Below are positions 34,506 to 44,463 of a stretch of 64,000 nucleotides of DNA, one piece after another. The notes under the pieces were generated by a model. That model ran no database searches. It had not been told where the DNA came from and saw nothing but the letters and a program-made list of their open reading frames with translations. The stretch spans positions 1 through 64,000 of IMG/VR virus record IMGVR_UViG_3300022693_000799. One strand, given 5' to 3'. Origin of the DNA: a virus. Numbering within the stretch: the first letter of the stretch is position 1; each line of letters opens with the position of its first letter. A program made the position numbers and the translations under genes.

Positions 34506-37103
34506 GTGTTAGACTTTTTAAGCAATTACGGATATAAACACATGTGGTGTAATCCTTTCATGGATACGCCTTCTGTGTTTCAGCCCCACCGTTTAAGTGA
34601 CAAACGCGGTGTAAAAGAAACAATACGTCTACCGTGGGATACTCAAAAACTACCCACGGATAAAGATGCTTATCACGTTTACAAAATAGGTCAACTCCCG
34701 CCTAGTACTTTTGGTATACAGACTTCAATTAGTCAGTGGACTGATCTTGCTACGGTGGCTAACGAGAACAACTTGTTAATTGACCTGTATGTTCAAAACG
34801 GTAGAGTGTTGGCTAAGTCACTTACTTACATCATGGTGAGTAAAAACCGAACAGTCATCATTGCAGTAAGGGCGCACAAAAGCTTACCCCTACTTAATGA
34901 ACAGCGTCTTTACATTAGATTCTATCACAACAGTTATATTAGTTCAGATAGAAGCGCCCCTCACCCAAATGCGTTTATCCATATAGAAGGTGGTATTGTC
35001 GATACACCTCAAAAGAGATTGACGCTGCTTAATGCTTTTTATAACTACCAGAACGAACCAGGTCATGTTCGTCTGATGAAAAACGGTTACGAGCATGGGT
35101 ATTTAGCGCCCGCTGACGTAGAGCTTGATGATGTTATTGAGTTTACCTATCAGAGTACAGTGACACGTGTAGTAGATTTCCTAATAAAGGATCTCCCTAC
35201 GTTTCATTCAACGCTAGATAGTAAGCTTAAGTATTTGCTACATCCGCCTAAGGGTGTGACTAATCGCATCGACTATCATGACGATATCGACATTCTTTTG
35301 TTAGTACCGTCAGAGACCCGTGCAGATAAATTCAAAGGTGTGTATTATCATTTTAACACCAAAGAAGCTATCCGCATGGTGACGCATCACGATTACAGCA
35401 TACCTAGTATTCATGTTGATACATTCTTAAATGACCACGATGAGTGGTTAAACACAAACAATGCTATTTTGCGTTTGTATATTAAAGAATCAGGTTACGA
35501 TCGTCCTTTAGTCTTAGAAGACAATCGTATCCATGAGATGTACAAGCTAGATGATGATGCAATTGTTAATGTGTTAACGGGTGTTAATTCAAGCGTTAAT
35601 GTGTGGAACGCCGCTCACCTAGAAGCATCGTCTTACCCCGCTATCATGCGTTATGAGGAAGTGGCTGGTGAAGTACCACGTGTTGTTGACTCTACACCGT
35701 TTACGGATTTAGTGGTTGATACACTAGGTTACAATGCCCTAGTTAAAGTATTAGGTGATTCACCTGTGGAAACAGTAGAAGACGGTGGTGTGGACGAGGT
35801 TAAACTACCTGTCTTATATCAGTCTGATGCCACGGTATATGAGTATACTGAGGACGGTCGCTTGCTTGGGTTCTATTACCATGCGCAGGGAGCGGAGTAT
35901 TACCCCCGTCATCCTGAAACTAAGCGCGTAGAAATGGTTCGAGGAAAGATGTCAAAGGACATCGATCAGGATCTAAATTACACGTATGTCGACCATGACG
36001 TAAATAAAGAATATCGCTTTTATGTCTTAACGGCGGTAGACGAGTCAGAGGTTGAGGGTGAATGGATTGACGTGACCGGTAATGATGCCTACTACGCGGT
36101 AGAAGATGATCGAATTATCTGGAAAGTTGATACACGTTTATCAACACCGCTAGTGCGTAGTAACGCTGCGGGGATAGGCTTTAGCGTCCCTCTCAATGTG
36201 ACTGCTGGTGTGATTACGGTACCTTTGGTAGCCAACTTTAATAAAGATGGTGAGGAGGTAACTAACGAACCTATCGTATTACCGTTTGGTAAAGTCGATG
36301 TGTGGTTAAATGGCTATCCGTTGATACGTAAGATCGATTACCATATAACGGATAGTAATATCGTAGTCATTACAAACAAATCATGGGTAGTGGAAGGTCA
36401 GCAACAGCTAGTTACGGTAAGAGCAACAGGCCATCTAACGCCAGAAATGGGTGAGGATGTCGACTACGAGATTGGGCATATCCGTCACGGTAAGCTTTCA
36501 CGTAACAATCGCTTTGATGTACGTGATGATCGCTCTTTTCGTGTAGTTGCTAACGGGGCGTTAAAGGTCCCTAGTGAATTAAGTTTTGCTGAGGATGATA
36601 GCTCTGTCAATATTGCTGATGTAAGGGAAGGTGCACCGTACATTATCGAGTATAACCATCCCCCTATGTGGGAGTTGAAAGATCATCGTAACTACGTTAA
36701 TCGTGAGTCGGCGGCGGTTATAGACAATCAACTGTCTAACTTGCTTAGCGATCTATTACCAGAAGCGCAGTTATCAGCCCCTATAGCGGTCACAGAGCGT
36801 TATGTTCTGTATAGTCCGTTAATGAGTGCCATGATAATAGATATGGTCAATAAACGACTTACAGCGCTTGATGGAAGAATGACCGATAAAGATATTGAAG
36901 GTATTGTTCATCCTTATCTGGTTTACCTCCCGTATGATCCAACGCAGTTAGATCTAGCTAAAGATCTAGTATCCATCCACCCACATTGTTATCGTGAAGT
37001 TGTATCGGTGACAATCCATGAATACTCCGTATTGGATCGTATTTCTCGTTTATATTTAAACGGGCGAGTTGACTTAACACAATTTGTCTGTGTAGGAGCT
37101 TAA
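34506..37103 (+). CDS. Large virion structural protein, 865 aa
   Basis: It starts with GTG at 34506 (TTAGACTTT follows), preceded by AGGAG. The product is beta-rich throughout, with repeated segments of the type AYYAVEDDRIIWKVDTR and DVWLNGYPLIRKIDYHITD that resemble immunoglobulin-like or baseplate beta domains. It is followed after 5 bases by another beta-rich virion gene. A baseplate, fibre or tail-decoration role is likely; no enzyme motif is seen. Confidence 0.7.
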   Translation: MLDFLSNYGYKHMWCNPFMDTPSVFQPHRLSDKRGVKETIRLPWDTQKLPTDKDAYHVYKIGQLPPSTFGIQTSISQWTDLATVANENNLLIDLYVQNGRVLAKSLTYIMVSKNRTVIIAVRAHKSLPLLNEQRLYIRFYHNSYISSDRSAPHPNAFIHIEGGIVDTPQKRLTLLNAFYNYQNEPGHVRLMKNGYEHGYLAPADVELDDVIEFTYQSTVTRVVDFLIKDLPTFHSTLDSKLKYLLHPPKGVTNRIDYHDDIDILLLVPSETRADKFKGVYYHFNTKEAIRMVTHHDYSIPSIHVDTFLNDHDEWLNTNNAILRLYIKESGYDRPLVLEDNRIHEMYKLDDDAIVNVLTGVNSSVNVWNAAHLEASSYPAIMRYEEVAGEVPRVVDSTPFTDLVVDTLGYNALVKVLGDSPVETVEDGGVDEVKLPVLYQSDATVYEYTEDGRLLGFYYHAQGAEYYPRHPETKRVEMVRGKMSKDIDQDLNYTYVDHDVNKEYRFYVLTAVDESEVEGEWIDVTGNDAYYAVEDDRIIWKVDTRLSTPLVRSNAAGIGFSVPLNVTAGVITVPLVANFNKDGEEVTNEPIVLPFGKVDVWLNGYPLIRKIDYHITDSNIVVITNKSWVVEGQQQLVTVRATGHLTPEMGEDVDYEIGHIRHGKLSRNNRFDVRDDRSFRVVANGALKVPSELSFAEDDSSVNIADVREGAPYIIEYNHPPMWELKDHRNYVNRESAAVIDNQLSNLLSDLLPEAQLSAPIAVTERYVLYSPLMSAMIIDMVNKRLTALDGRMTDKDIEGIVHPYLVYLPYDPTQLDLAKDLVSIHPHCYREVVSVTIHEYSVLDRISRLYLNGRVDLTQFVCVGA

Positions 37104-37108
37104 CTGTT

Positions 37109-38803
37109 ATGTTAAATGAATCAGCCCCGGTCTTTAATGTAGACCTTAATCGCGGGTTTCGTATCTGGCATATTAGTGAAATATATCAGATCGGCCAGGA
37201 AGACACAGACGGTGTCAATAACCACGTCCCTAATGTAGACGACATGGTAGTGGATTGGACACGTGGTATTTTGCGCGTTACTTACATCAATCTTCAAACC
37301 GGTGAAAGTCGTTTAGAGATTTGGCGTGTACCTACAGAAACAGGTATTGCAGACAGAGATATTATCTTAGGTCTTGCACCTGGATCTATCACCGAACACT
37401 ATCGTGTTTATGTGGATAGCTCGGTTGTACCACACGTCATGTCGTTTGATAGCCGCCTGCATATTTACGGTAGTAATGTATCGCATGTTAAGGTGTTTAA
37501 AGGACATGATATCGACGATAAGACAGGTGTTGTCATTTCAGCTCGCTATGATCAAAATGGTGTGTTGATCTCTGATAACATTGAAGTAGTAGATGTGGTG
37601 CCAGCTGAGGATAACAACCCGGCAATTAAACAACCACGTACTGCCCACTCATCGATTGAAGTTACTGATGGTGAGGTTTTGACGCTAGTAGCGTATAATC
37701 AAAACTCATCTGTTGCTGCAGTATCGCGCTTGCTTGCTAAAAACACATCGTTCATTAAAGCATCGGCAGCGGCTACTGAATACATTGTTGATGTGTATAT
37801 TGAATCGCCGTTTCTATCCAAGACGCTTCAAAACACACTCCATTACCCACACAACCTACCATTAAATTCAATGAACCTGGTAGGGGTGGTGAAGTACAAC
37901 AATGGGCGTAAGGTGCGTTATCCGATTAACAATCAATCACGCATGCGCTTATTTGGTATTGAAAACTACATTCCGTCAGTGGTTGGTCAGTCAGTGCCGT
38001 TGGTGTTGTCGTACCGTTTAGACAGTGATGAGACAACGTTCTCTCATTCCTTTAAAAATGGTGCTATCTCAATTCCATATAAAGCAATCACTACCGATGA
38101 AGATTTACGCTACAACGTGAAACTCTACGTGGTGCCTAAGTGGATAAGCGACTCGGTGGGGTATACGTTAGAGTATTACCTCTATTCGATGGAGCGTGAT
38201 ATTGCAATTAATGTCACGCAGTATGTTGAGACTGATGCTACACAGACCACATCGTTTAATCCGACGCTTTATGGTGCGCTTCAGAAGCTTGTTGTGGTAA
38301 TTCAACTTAAAGATGTTGATAGCACTTATCAGAGCTACAGACACGTGCAGCGCTTTAACATTACGTTATTGGGTCGACCTCATACCACGGATGCACCTTA
38401 TCTCATTGATTACAATGCAGATGGTGATTTGGTCTACGGTGTAGGTCTGTTTGCCCATACGTGTCGTGATGGTGATGATCCCTCTAAGTGGAATATTGAT
38501 ATCTCGCAAGGTGAGATTGACACCCATAAGTGGCTGCAGAAGATGTACGCCAACATCGACCCGCTGGTTATTCGTGAAGAGGAAGCAGAAGCTCCTATTC
38601 CAAACCATATGTTAGTCACGATTGATAATGATGAATTCCTCATCCCTATCGAAGATTACCGTGAGCTAATTCAGGTTGATTTTGAGCCAAATGTTAACTG
38701 TACGCTTACTATCCAATGGATACGTCAAACACCTACTAATGATCTCCATCTAGGTATTAGCAGTTTAAATATTGTTAATGATGAAGACAACGACGTGGGT
38801 TAA
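37109..38803 (+). CDS. Beta-rich virion structural protein, 564 aa
   Basis: It is separated from the preceding gene by 5 bases. The product is predicted mainly beta, with many short polar strands and few helices, like baseplate or fibre proteins. The ORF ends at a hairpin-TATGCCG element shared with the convergent inner-head-type genes. Paired with the 34506 gene it probably forms one tail sub-assembly. No specific family is recognised. Confidence 0.7.
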   Translation: MLNESAPVFNVDLNRGFRIWHISEIYQIGQEDTDGVNNHVPNVDDMVVDWTRGILRVTYINLQTGESRLEIWRVPTETGIADRDIILGLAPGSITEHYRVYVDSSVVPHVMSFDSRLHIYGSNVSHVKVFKGHDIDDKTGVVISARYDQNGVLISDNIEVVDVVPAEDNNPAIKQPRTAHSSIEVTDGEVLTLVAYNQNSSVAAVSRLLAKNTSFIKASAAATEYIVDVYIESPFLSKTLQNTLHYPHNLPLNSMNLVGVVKYNNGRKVRYPINNQSRMRLFGIENYIPSVVGQSVPLVLSYRLDSDETTFSHSFKNGAISIPYKAITTDEDLRYNVKLYVVPKWISDSVGYTLEYYLYSMERDIAINVTQYVETDATQTTSFNPTLYGALQKLVVVIQLKDVDSTYQSYRHVQRFNITLLGRPHTTDAPYLIDYNADGDLVYGVGLFAHTCRDGDDPSKWNIDISQGEIDTHKWLQKMYANIDPLVIREEEAEAPIPNHMLVTIDNDEFLIPIEDYRELIQVDFEPNVNCTLTIQWIRQTPTNDLHLGISSLNIVNDEDNDVG

Positions 38804-38805
38804 CC

Positions 38806-38856
38806 GCATAAAAGCCTAACCACCTAGCCGTGATGCCGGGTGGTTAGCTTATGCCG
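38806..38856. terminator. Bidirectional hairpin with TATGCCG tail
   Basis: CGCATAA at 38806-38812, then CTAACCACC (38816-38824) paired with GGTGGTTAG (38839-38847), extended by AAG/CTT, then TTATGCCG (38849-38856). It separates the plus-strand virion gene from the minus-strand gene at 38861. Confidence 0.8.
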
Positions 38857-38860
38857 TAGT

Positions 38861-40000
38861 TTATTTATTATACGCTTCGGTGGCTTTAATTGCACCTTTG
38901 GTTACGCGATCTAACTGATCAGCAAGACCTGTTATGTAGCGAGATATCTTAACCGCTGGAACAGTTACTGCCGTGTTAACGCGTGCACCTAAGCGCATAA
39001 AGCTTTGTGCGTATGCTGAATCGTTAGACTTACTATCAAATTTACTAATTCGATTTTCTAACGTCTTGCTAACGCCGTTGTCTTTAGCACTATTAAGGTG
39101 GTTGTTAAGATTCGCATACGTAGCCTTACCAGCCACTGCTTCTAACGCCGCCATAGCCTCAGCCGCTGTTGTCATTAGAGAAAGATCTTTATATTCTTTC
39201 TCTTCTTTCTTAAAGAAGAAAACAGGTTGAGATTGTCTGAAGTCAACTACTAAGCGAGCATTACCAGGCAGAATGTCTTTAGACTCGTAACCATCACCGT
39301 ACTTACGCATGGGGATATACTTCATGATTACGTTTTCTACAAGGTCATCAATAGCTTCTTCAACAGCAATGATTGACTTAGCGTCTTCTGCTTTAGTAAA
39401 GGCGGCAGCGATCTTTTCACCTTCTGCAGTCAGCGCCTTAGATAGATCGATTAAAGCACGACTCACCTCGACTACATTATCCAGGTTAATTTCATCTTCA
39501 ATGGCGAGTGCTTCAAGGTTAGCGTCGACGCTGACTTGGATGTCGGCCTTTTCAAGATCTTTGAATTGCTTCAATCGATTCTTTAAACGCTCCTGCATGT
39601 CTTCACCGCGCGAGGCGAGTTTCAAGACCCAGATGACTACAGTTGCTACAGCCATTTCAATGGCTTTCTTAATCGCTTTGTAGATACGTTCAATAGTTTC
39701 AGTAACCTTGTTTTCAGTCGATACGTCTAATGCCTCTAAGCCAACTTGATTAGCGAGACCGGTTAACGCAGTCTTAGTTAGAGGCTCATCGTATTGGGCA
39801 GGGTCGGTACATGCCGCGTGGATGGCTTCTAAACCTTTAGCTACACCTAGTAGTGTGTCGGCGTCTTCAAGATGTTGTTCAAATTCCATATCGGTAATTT
39901 GCTCATTGATTTCTTCAACATCATAAGAGACAGTGGATTCCTGACTTACTACAGGTGCCGGGGTGTTAATGGATAAAAGCGATGAGGTGCGCGTAGACAT
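38861..40000 (-). CDS. Inner-head-type virion protein, paralog A (379 aa)
   Basis: It aligns along most of its length with the neighbouring gene product (40010-41056). Both have an N-terminal helical LE-x2-H/Q-rich part, a central TIERI-x-KAIK segment, a charged helix (LKNRLKQFKDL or LKDRLQKTNKEL) and the motif SKD-x2-PGN. phiKZ-like heads contain a family of such paralogous inner-body proteins, trimmed by the prohead protease. The N-terminal 30 residues are Ser/Thr/Val-rich, ending near VSQESTVS, where an S-x-E-type cleavage site is possible. A minus-strand GTAGGAGA ribosome site precedes the ATG. Confidence 0.72.
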   Translation of the reverse strand: MSTRTSSLLSINTPAPVVSQESTVSYDVEEINEQITDMEFEQHLEDADTLLGVAKGLEAIHAACTDPAQYDEPLTKTALTGLANQVGLEALDVSTENKVTETIERIYKAIKKAIEMAVATVVIWVLKLASRGEDMQERLKNRLKQFKDLEKADIQVSVDANLEALAIEDEINLDNVVEVSRALIDLSKALTAEGEKIAAAFTKAEDAKSIIAVEEAIDDLVENVIMKYIPMRKYGDGYESKDILPGNARLVVDFRQSQPVFFFKKEEKEYKDLSLMTTAAEAMAALEAVAGKATYANLNNHLNSAKDNGVSKTLENRISKFDSKSNDSAYAQSFMRLGARVNTAVTVPAVKISRYITGLADQLDRVTKGAIKATEAYNK

Positions 40001-40009
40001 GTATTTCTC

Positions 40010-41056
40010 CTACTTCTTGTCTGGACTTTGGCGAGTTAGAATACCCAACAGTGACTCCAACTCTAAAATAGTTGTAGTAAAGTAGCCAATGATGGTTCTA
40101 GGTGGCTTCTGAAGCATAGCAGCAATGGGTGCAGCTATCTTCAATAATTCGGTAGTGACGTCACGATTACCGGACATAATGTCAAAGTCAGTCTTCATTA
40201 ACTTATCAACTTGACCAGCAAACTCTTGAACGTTCTCTGTCATCTTCAACACATTTTCTAAATCTAATAGATCAATGGCATCAGCGACCTCTTTTGCTTT
40301 AAACGTCATTTCTTTTACTTCAACACCTTCTGTCTGTAGAAAGGCAAAGTTAGGTACGGGGTGGGTGAGGTCCATGACGATGTGACGGTTACCAGGATAA
40401 ACATCCTTAGAGGTATAGACATGTTTCTTACCTTCAAGCTTGTAATGCTTGAGTATGTAATCCATCAAGTCATCTGATAATTTAGTCAGTGCATTAACGT
40501 CACCCATCCGTTTCGCATTATTGAACTTGTAAATTATCTTTTCGCTTGATGCTTTGATAGAAGGTAGCGGTGCTACTACGGCCTGTAGACGCTTAACAAC
40601 TTTATCAAGATCAACGGTATCCCCAATTGCCAATGATGTCAACTGAGTACCGTAAGGAATAGTGATGTCTATTTCTTCTTTATCCTTAAGCTCTTTGTTG
40701 GTTTTCTGAAGTCTGTCTTTTAGTCCACGCAAACGGTCTAAGACTACTTCAGTCCAACGTACAATGACTTCATAAGCACGTTTAAAGGTAGCTTTGATGG
40801 CTTTAATGATACGCTCAATGGTATCTGCCACTTTATCTTCTAAAGACACACCGTATGCGGCTATACCTAAAGATTCTATCTGGTGCTCAATAGCTATTTT
40901 AGCTACAGGTGAATTCCAGTCATCATGCTCTTTACACAGTGACGATATTTGTTCAAGTTGAATACCTATGTTAAACAACGACTGTAGATCGTTATCTAGT
41001 GATTCTAACGTGAGTGTTAAGAAAACCATTTCACGCGATACCTTAGTCTCTAACAT
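40010..41056 (-). CDS. Inner-head-type virion protein, paralog B (348 aa)
   Basis: It is the second member of the pair, 9 bases upstream of paralog A on the same strand. Shared landmarks are VADTIERIIKAIKATF (near 80-95), the charged coiled-coil-like helix around 110-125, and the SKDVYPGNRHIVMDL motif. It lacks the long Ser-rich N-terminus of paralog A. Such proteins are packaged at high copy inside phiKZ-like capsids. An alternative is a non-structural helical protein, but the duplication and context favour head proteins. AAGGAAG precedes the start. Confidence 0.7.
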   Translation of the reverse strand: MLETKVSREMVFLTLTLESLDNDLQSLFNIGIQLEQISSLCKEHDDWNSPVAKIAIEHQIESLGIAAYGVSLEDKVADTIERIIKAIKATFKRAYEVIVRWTEVVLDRLRGLKDRLQKTNKELKDKEEIDITIPYGTQLTSLAIGDTVDLDKVVKRLQAVVAPLPSIKASSEKIIYKFNNAKRMGDVNALTKLSDDLMDYILKHYKLEGKKHVYTSKDVYPGNRHIVMDLTHPVPNFAFLQTEGVEVKEMTFKAKEVADAIDLLDLENVLKMTENVQEFAGQVDKLMKTDFDIMSGNRDVTTELLKIAAPIAAMLQKPPRTIIGYFTTTILELESLLGILTRQSPDKK

Positions 41057-41177
41057 GACTATTTCTTCCTTAGGTCTATGGTGCTTGAGATCATAGATTA
41101 TTGAGTCTGGCGTGTCGTATTAGACACTTACCATCAACCATTATGACTAACCTTTTTTTAACCAGTAAGTAACGAAT

Positions 41178-43322
41178 ATGATCAACTTCTTATCAGATTA
41201 TAAAAAATATAAGAATTCTATAGTAGATTTAAATACTACTAATGAGTCGTTTCTTAGACTTGCCACTGTATATAAAAAGATGGGAATCGAAAACAACGTC
41301 TTTCATCTAACGTTACTACAGCCTGAGCTACAGGGTGTCGATCCATTTTCAGAAGAGCTAAGCCAAGAGCAGAAAGTAATGATCACCATGGAGTGTAAGT
41401 ATAACCCATGGTACTTTTTAAGAGAAGTGGTACGCATACCGCCCCAATCAGGTAACACGCCCGTATCTTATATTGCCAATAGAGGTAACATTGCTTTAAC
41501 GTGGTCATTTTTCAACCATATTGATTTCGGTCTCATACAGCCACGTCAGACAGGTAAGTCGGTCTCTACTGACTGTTTGATGACAAACCTAATATATCTA
41601 TCCATGTTATCATCGCGTATCAACATGATAACTAAAGATGCTAACCTGCGCTCTGCTAACGTCGAACGTCTTAAACGTATCCGAGACCTATTGCCTCCTT
41701 ATCTTATTGTTAAAGATAAGAGTGATGCTAATAACCAACATCTACTTACGTATAACACACTAGATAACACGTACAGTACGGCGGTTGCTCAGTCATCAGA
41801 AGCGGCTGCGATTAACGTAGGTCGTGGAACTACTGCACCTATCACCCAGGTGGATGAGGGTCCGTTTATTCGTTTCATTGGTTCACTTATACCTGCAGCG
41901 CTAGCGGCCGGTACAGCAGCCCGTGAAGAAGCTAAACGTAACAACCAGCCATATGGAAACATTTTTACAACTACCTCTGGTAAGAAAGATGACCGTGATG
42001 GTAAATACATGTACGACATGCTAACTGGCGGTGCGGTGTGGAATGAGGTCTTCTTAGATGCTGCAAACATAGAAGACTTCCACCGCTTAGTCAGAATGAA
42101 CTGCACTAACCATAAAGTTATCATTAATGGCACTTTCTCACATCGTCAATTAGGTAAGAGCGACGACTGGCTATATCGCGCTATTGCTAACGCTAACGCC
42201 AAAGGTGAGGAAGCTGACCGTGATTTCTTTAACCGTTGGACTAGTGGTACGCAACGTTCACCGCTTACTACTAAACAGAATAACACCATCTTTGAGTCAG
42301 AACGTGAACCAGATCATACTGAAGTTACAGATGAAGGTTACATGATACGTTGGTACATACCTGAGTATCAAATAAACCAACGCATGGCGACAGGTAAATA
42401 CGTAGCGGGTATGGATACTTCAGAGGGTGTGGGTCGAGATTCGATTACCATGGTAGTATTAGACGTTAGAGATTTATCTGTTGTTGCCGCAATGGATATT
42501 AACGAAGCTAATATTATCCGCTTCAGTAAATGGGTAAGTTCATTCCTTATCGCTTATGAAAATGTAACGTTGGTTATTGAGCGTAAATCAACCGGGGTTG
42601 TTATTATAGATGCATTGATGATTGAACTCCCATCAGTAGGTATTGATCCCTTCAAGCGTTTATATAACACCATCGTCCAACATCATCTGGAACGTAAGAC
42701 AGATTACGATCGTATACTTAAAGATACACGCTATCGCGATGAATCGTTCTACATCAGTCATAAGACAGACTTTGGTTTCTCTACTAACGCAAAGAGCCGT
42801 GAGTTGCTATTTGGTAACGTATTGCAAAACGCAGCGACCAATGCGGGTCACCTTGTAAAAGACACTACATTGTCAAGTCAATTACGTGGGCTAGTAGAGA
42901 AGAATGGTCGAATAGACCACGAAGCATCGGGCAATGACGACTTGGTTATTGCTTGGCTATTATCGGTATGGTTTGTTACATTCGGTAATCACCTTGACTT
43001 CTACACTATCGATCCAGGTCAGTGTATGATATTAGTAGGTGAGCGTTCTGGCAATGGCGATTATGATCGTGCTATTGCTGAAAAGAACAACCGCACCCGT
43101 AGCCGTATTGACCAGGTGCTAGAAGAGATAACCCTTTGTCAATCAGGCTTTAAACTTGCCCGTCTGGAGGCGGAACTTAAACAACTTACCTATCAGACCA
43201 AATCTGATGGGGGTGAGATACTAAGCTTTGATGCGTTAATGAAACAAGCTAATGACCGCAAGAAAGCTAAGCGCTCGCAAACTAAGAACACCAGCAAATC
43301 TAGGGAACTACTATTCTGGTAG
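41178..43322 (+). CDS. Terminase large subunit (DNA packaging ATPase/nuclease)
   Basis: The 714-residue protein has PRQTGKS at 122-128 (Walker A), QVDEG near 224-228 (Walker B with catalytic Glu227) and TTTSGKKDD (coupling motif). The RNase-H-type nuclease domain carries GMDTSEGVGRDS (first Asp), VIERKSTG (Glu) and NDDLVIAW (last Asp). PWYFLREVVRIPPQ is the usual adenine-binding segment. It powers DNA translocation into proheads and cuts the concatemer. The ribosome site is weak. The small subunit is not obvious; 1379-1795 is a weak candidate. In phiKZ the homolog is gp25, near the sheath as here. Confidence 0.92.
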   Translation: MINFLSDYKKYKNSIVDLNTTNESFLRLATVYKKMGIENNVFHLTLLQPELQGVDPFSEELSQEQKVMITMECKYNPWYFLREVVRIPPQSGNTPVSYIANRGNIALTWSFFNHIDFGLIQPRQTGKSVSTDCLMTNLIYLSMLSSRINMITKDANLRSANVERLKRIRDLLPPYLIVKDKSDANNQHLLTYNTLDNTYSTAVAQSSEAAAINVGRGTTAPITQVDEGPFIRFIGSLIPAALAAGTAAREEAKRNNQPYGNIFTTTSGKKDDRDGKYMYDMLTGGAVWNEVFLDAANIEDFHRLVRMNCTNHKVIINGTFSHRQLGKSDDWLYRAIANANAKGEEADRDFFNRWTSGTQRSPLTTKQNNTIFESEREPDHTEVTDEGYMIRWYIPEYQINQRMATGKYVAGMDTSEGVGRDSITMVVLDVRDLSVVAAMDINEANIIRFSKWVSSFLIAYENVTLVIERKSTGVVIIDALMIELPSVGIDPFKRLYNTIVQHHLERKTDYDRILKDTRYRDESFYISHKTDFGFSTNAKSRELLFGNVLQNAATNAGHLVKDTTLSSQLRGLVEKNGRIDHEASGNDDLVIAWLLSVWFVTFGNHLDFYTIDPGQCMILVGERSGNGDYDRAIAEKNNRTRSRIDQVLEEITLCQSGFKLARLEAELKQLTYQTKSDGGEILSFDALMKQANDRKKAKRSQTKNTSKSRELLFW

Positions 43323-43372
43323 TCCCTACCATCATTTAAACCTTTACCAAGTTAAATAAAAAAAGGATAACC

Positions 43373-44410
43373 ATGAACTTACTTAACGAAGTACGTATTA
43401 CCATTGACCGCAATCGAGAAGAGACTGTTGATATCTGTAAGAAAGAAGCTATCTACAAACCGCATTTACGCCTACTGGTATTAATGCGTCAAGAGCAGGG
43501 TATCATTGAAGATCCATCGATGAGTGATATTGACCAGTGTCTAGTGATGGATAAGATGTTCTTTGAACGTCATCTTAAAGATATCAAGATCAATTCAGAT
43601 CGAATTCTAACGCATCTAGCAGAAGTCCACAAGTCCAAGTGGTACCTTCGTCTGCCTAGTTGGTTAGATATCCCTAGAATGCTTGTCGTGGCCGATAAGG
43701 AGTATAACGACCAGGTTCGTATGGACGTTCAAACTCCTTACTTTGAGTTAGAACAAATCCCAAGTCTATCTACCGTTATCTCACACGTTCAACCGTCTAA
43801 CTACCATGTCGAAGATGTATTGACGCCGTTTGGTGAGGTAAAGACTACAGTTAAGATCACACCACCTCTTGATCTTAGCCAGATCTTGTCTATCTTCCAT
43901 ACAGTGTCGACGCTTAAATGTGAATATACAAAAGAGCCAATTGGAAACCAGGGTTTATCTCTATCTCAGGAAGAGCTTAACTTTATTCAAGATGGTACAA
44001 TACCAGAAAACATTAGCGTATTACGTGAACTAGCTACAATAGCTACATCGGCAACACCATATACAGCAAGTTTGTATTTCTTCTTACGTCGCTTTAAAGC
44101 ACTAGACGATATAGACGCATATCAGCTTATTAGCTATAAGAGTCAGTGTATGGATAAAGACGCTAAAGCGGCGATCATGGTGCGCGAGAAGAATAAGACA
44201 TTCCTTACATCGCGTCAAATTAAGAATGCGCTTAAGAAGCTGTGTGCTCATTACACCTTTGCGGCAGACATTGATCAGAAAGCGCTATTTGCCCAGGATT
44301 ACGAGATGTTCAATACACTTCGCTTCCACAACAAACCATACGAGGCATTGTTAGAGTATCATCGTGAAACTGATTACCTAACTGAAGCCTTAAAGCGTCA
44401 AGCAGCATAA
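43373..44410 (+). CDS. Unknown 345-aa protein after the terminase
   Basis: It follows the terminase by 50 bases with AAAAAAAGGATAACC as ribosome site. It is predicted mostly helical; a Lys/Arg-rich C-terminal third (VREKNKTFLTSRQIKNALKK) could contact DNA. Position suggests a head or packaging role. It converges with minus-strand genes across the hairpin at 44414-44463. No family is recognised. Confidence 0.65.
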   Translation: MNLLNEVRITIDRNREETVDICKKEAIYKPHLRLLVLMRQEQGIIEDPSMSDIDQCLVMDKMFFERHLKDIKINSDRILTHLAEVHKSKWYLRLPSWLDIPRMLVVADKEYNDQVRMDVQTPYFELEQIPSLSTVISHVQPSNYHVEDVLTPFGEVKTTVKITPPLDLSQILSIFHTVSTLKCEYTKEPIGNQGLSLSQEELNFIQDGTIPENISVLRELATIATSATPYTASLYFFLRRFKALDDIDAYQLISYKSQCMDKDAKAAIMVREKNKTFLTSRQIKNALKKLCAHYTFAADIDQKALFAQDYEMFNTLRFHNKPYEALLEYHRETDYLTEALKRQAA

Positions 44411-44413
44411 CAA

Positions 44414-44463
44414 CGGCATAACCTACCTCTACCCGCGATAGGTAGAGGTAGGGTCTTTATGCC
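44414..44463. terminator. Bidirectional hairpin with CGGCATA and TTATGCC ends
   Basis: CGGCATA (44414-44420), then CCTACCTCTACC (44422-44433) paired with GGTAGAGGTAGG (44441-44452), then GTCT and TTATGCC (44457-44463). The 12-bp stem is identical to that at 3874-3904 although the loops differ (CGCGATA versus TATCATG). Confidence 0.8.

Noticed and set aside
38973-39683. Plus-strand ORFs opposite the inner-head-type gene
   Set aside because: Ser/Ala-rich antisense shadows of helical coding sequence.
41112-41127. GTGTC/GACAC hairpin before the terminase gene
   Set aside because: Only 5 bp, without T-run or TATGCCG tail; too weak to call.
43318-43330. GGTAG/CTACC hairpin after the terminase
   Set aside because: Short stem with 3-base loop and no tail; not separable from chance.
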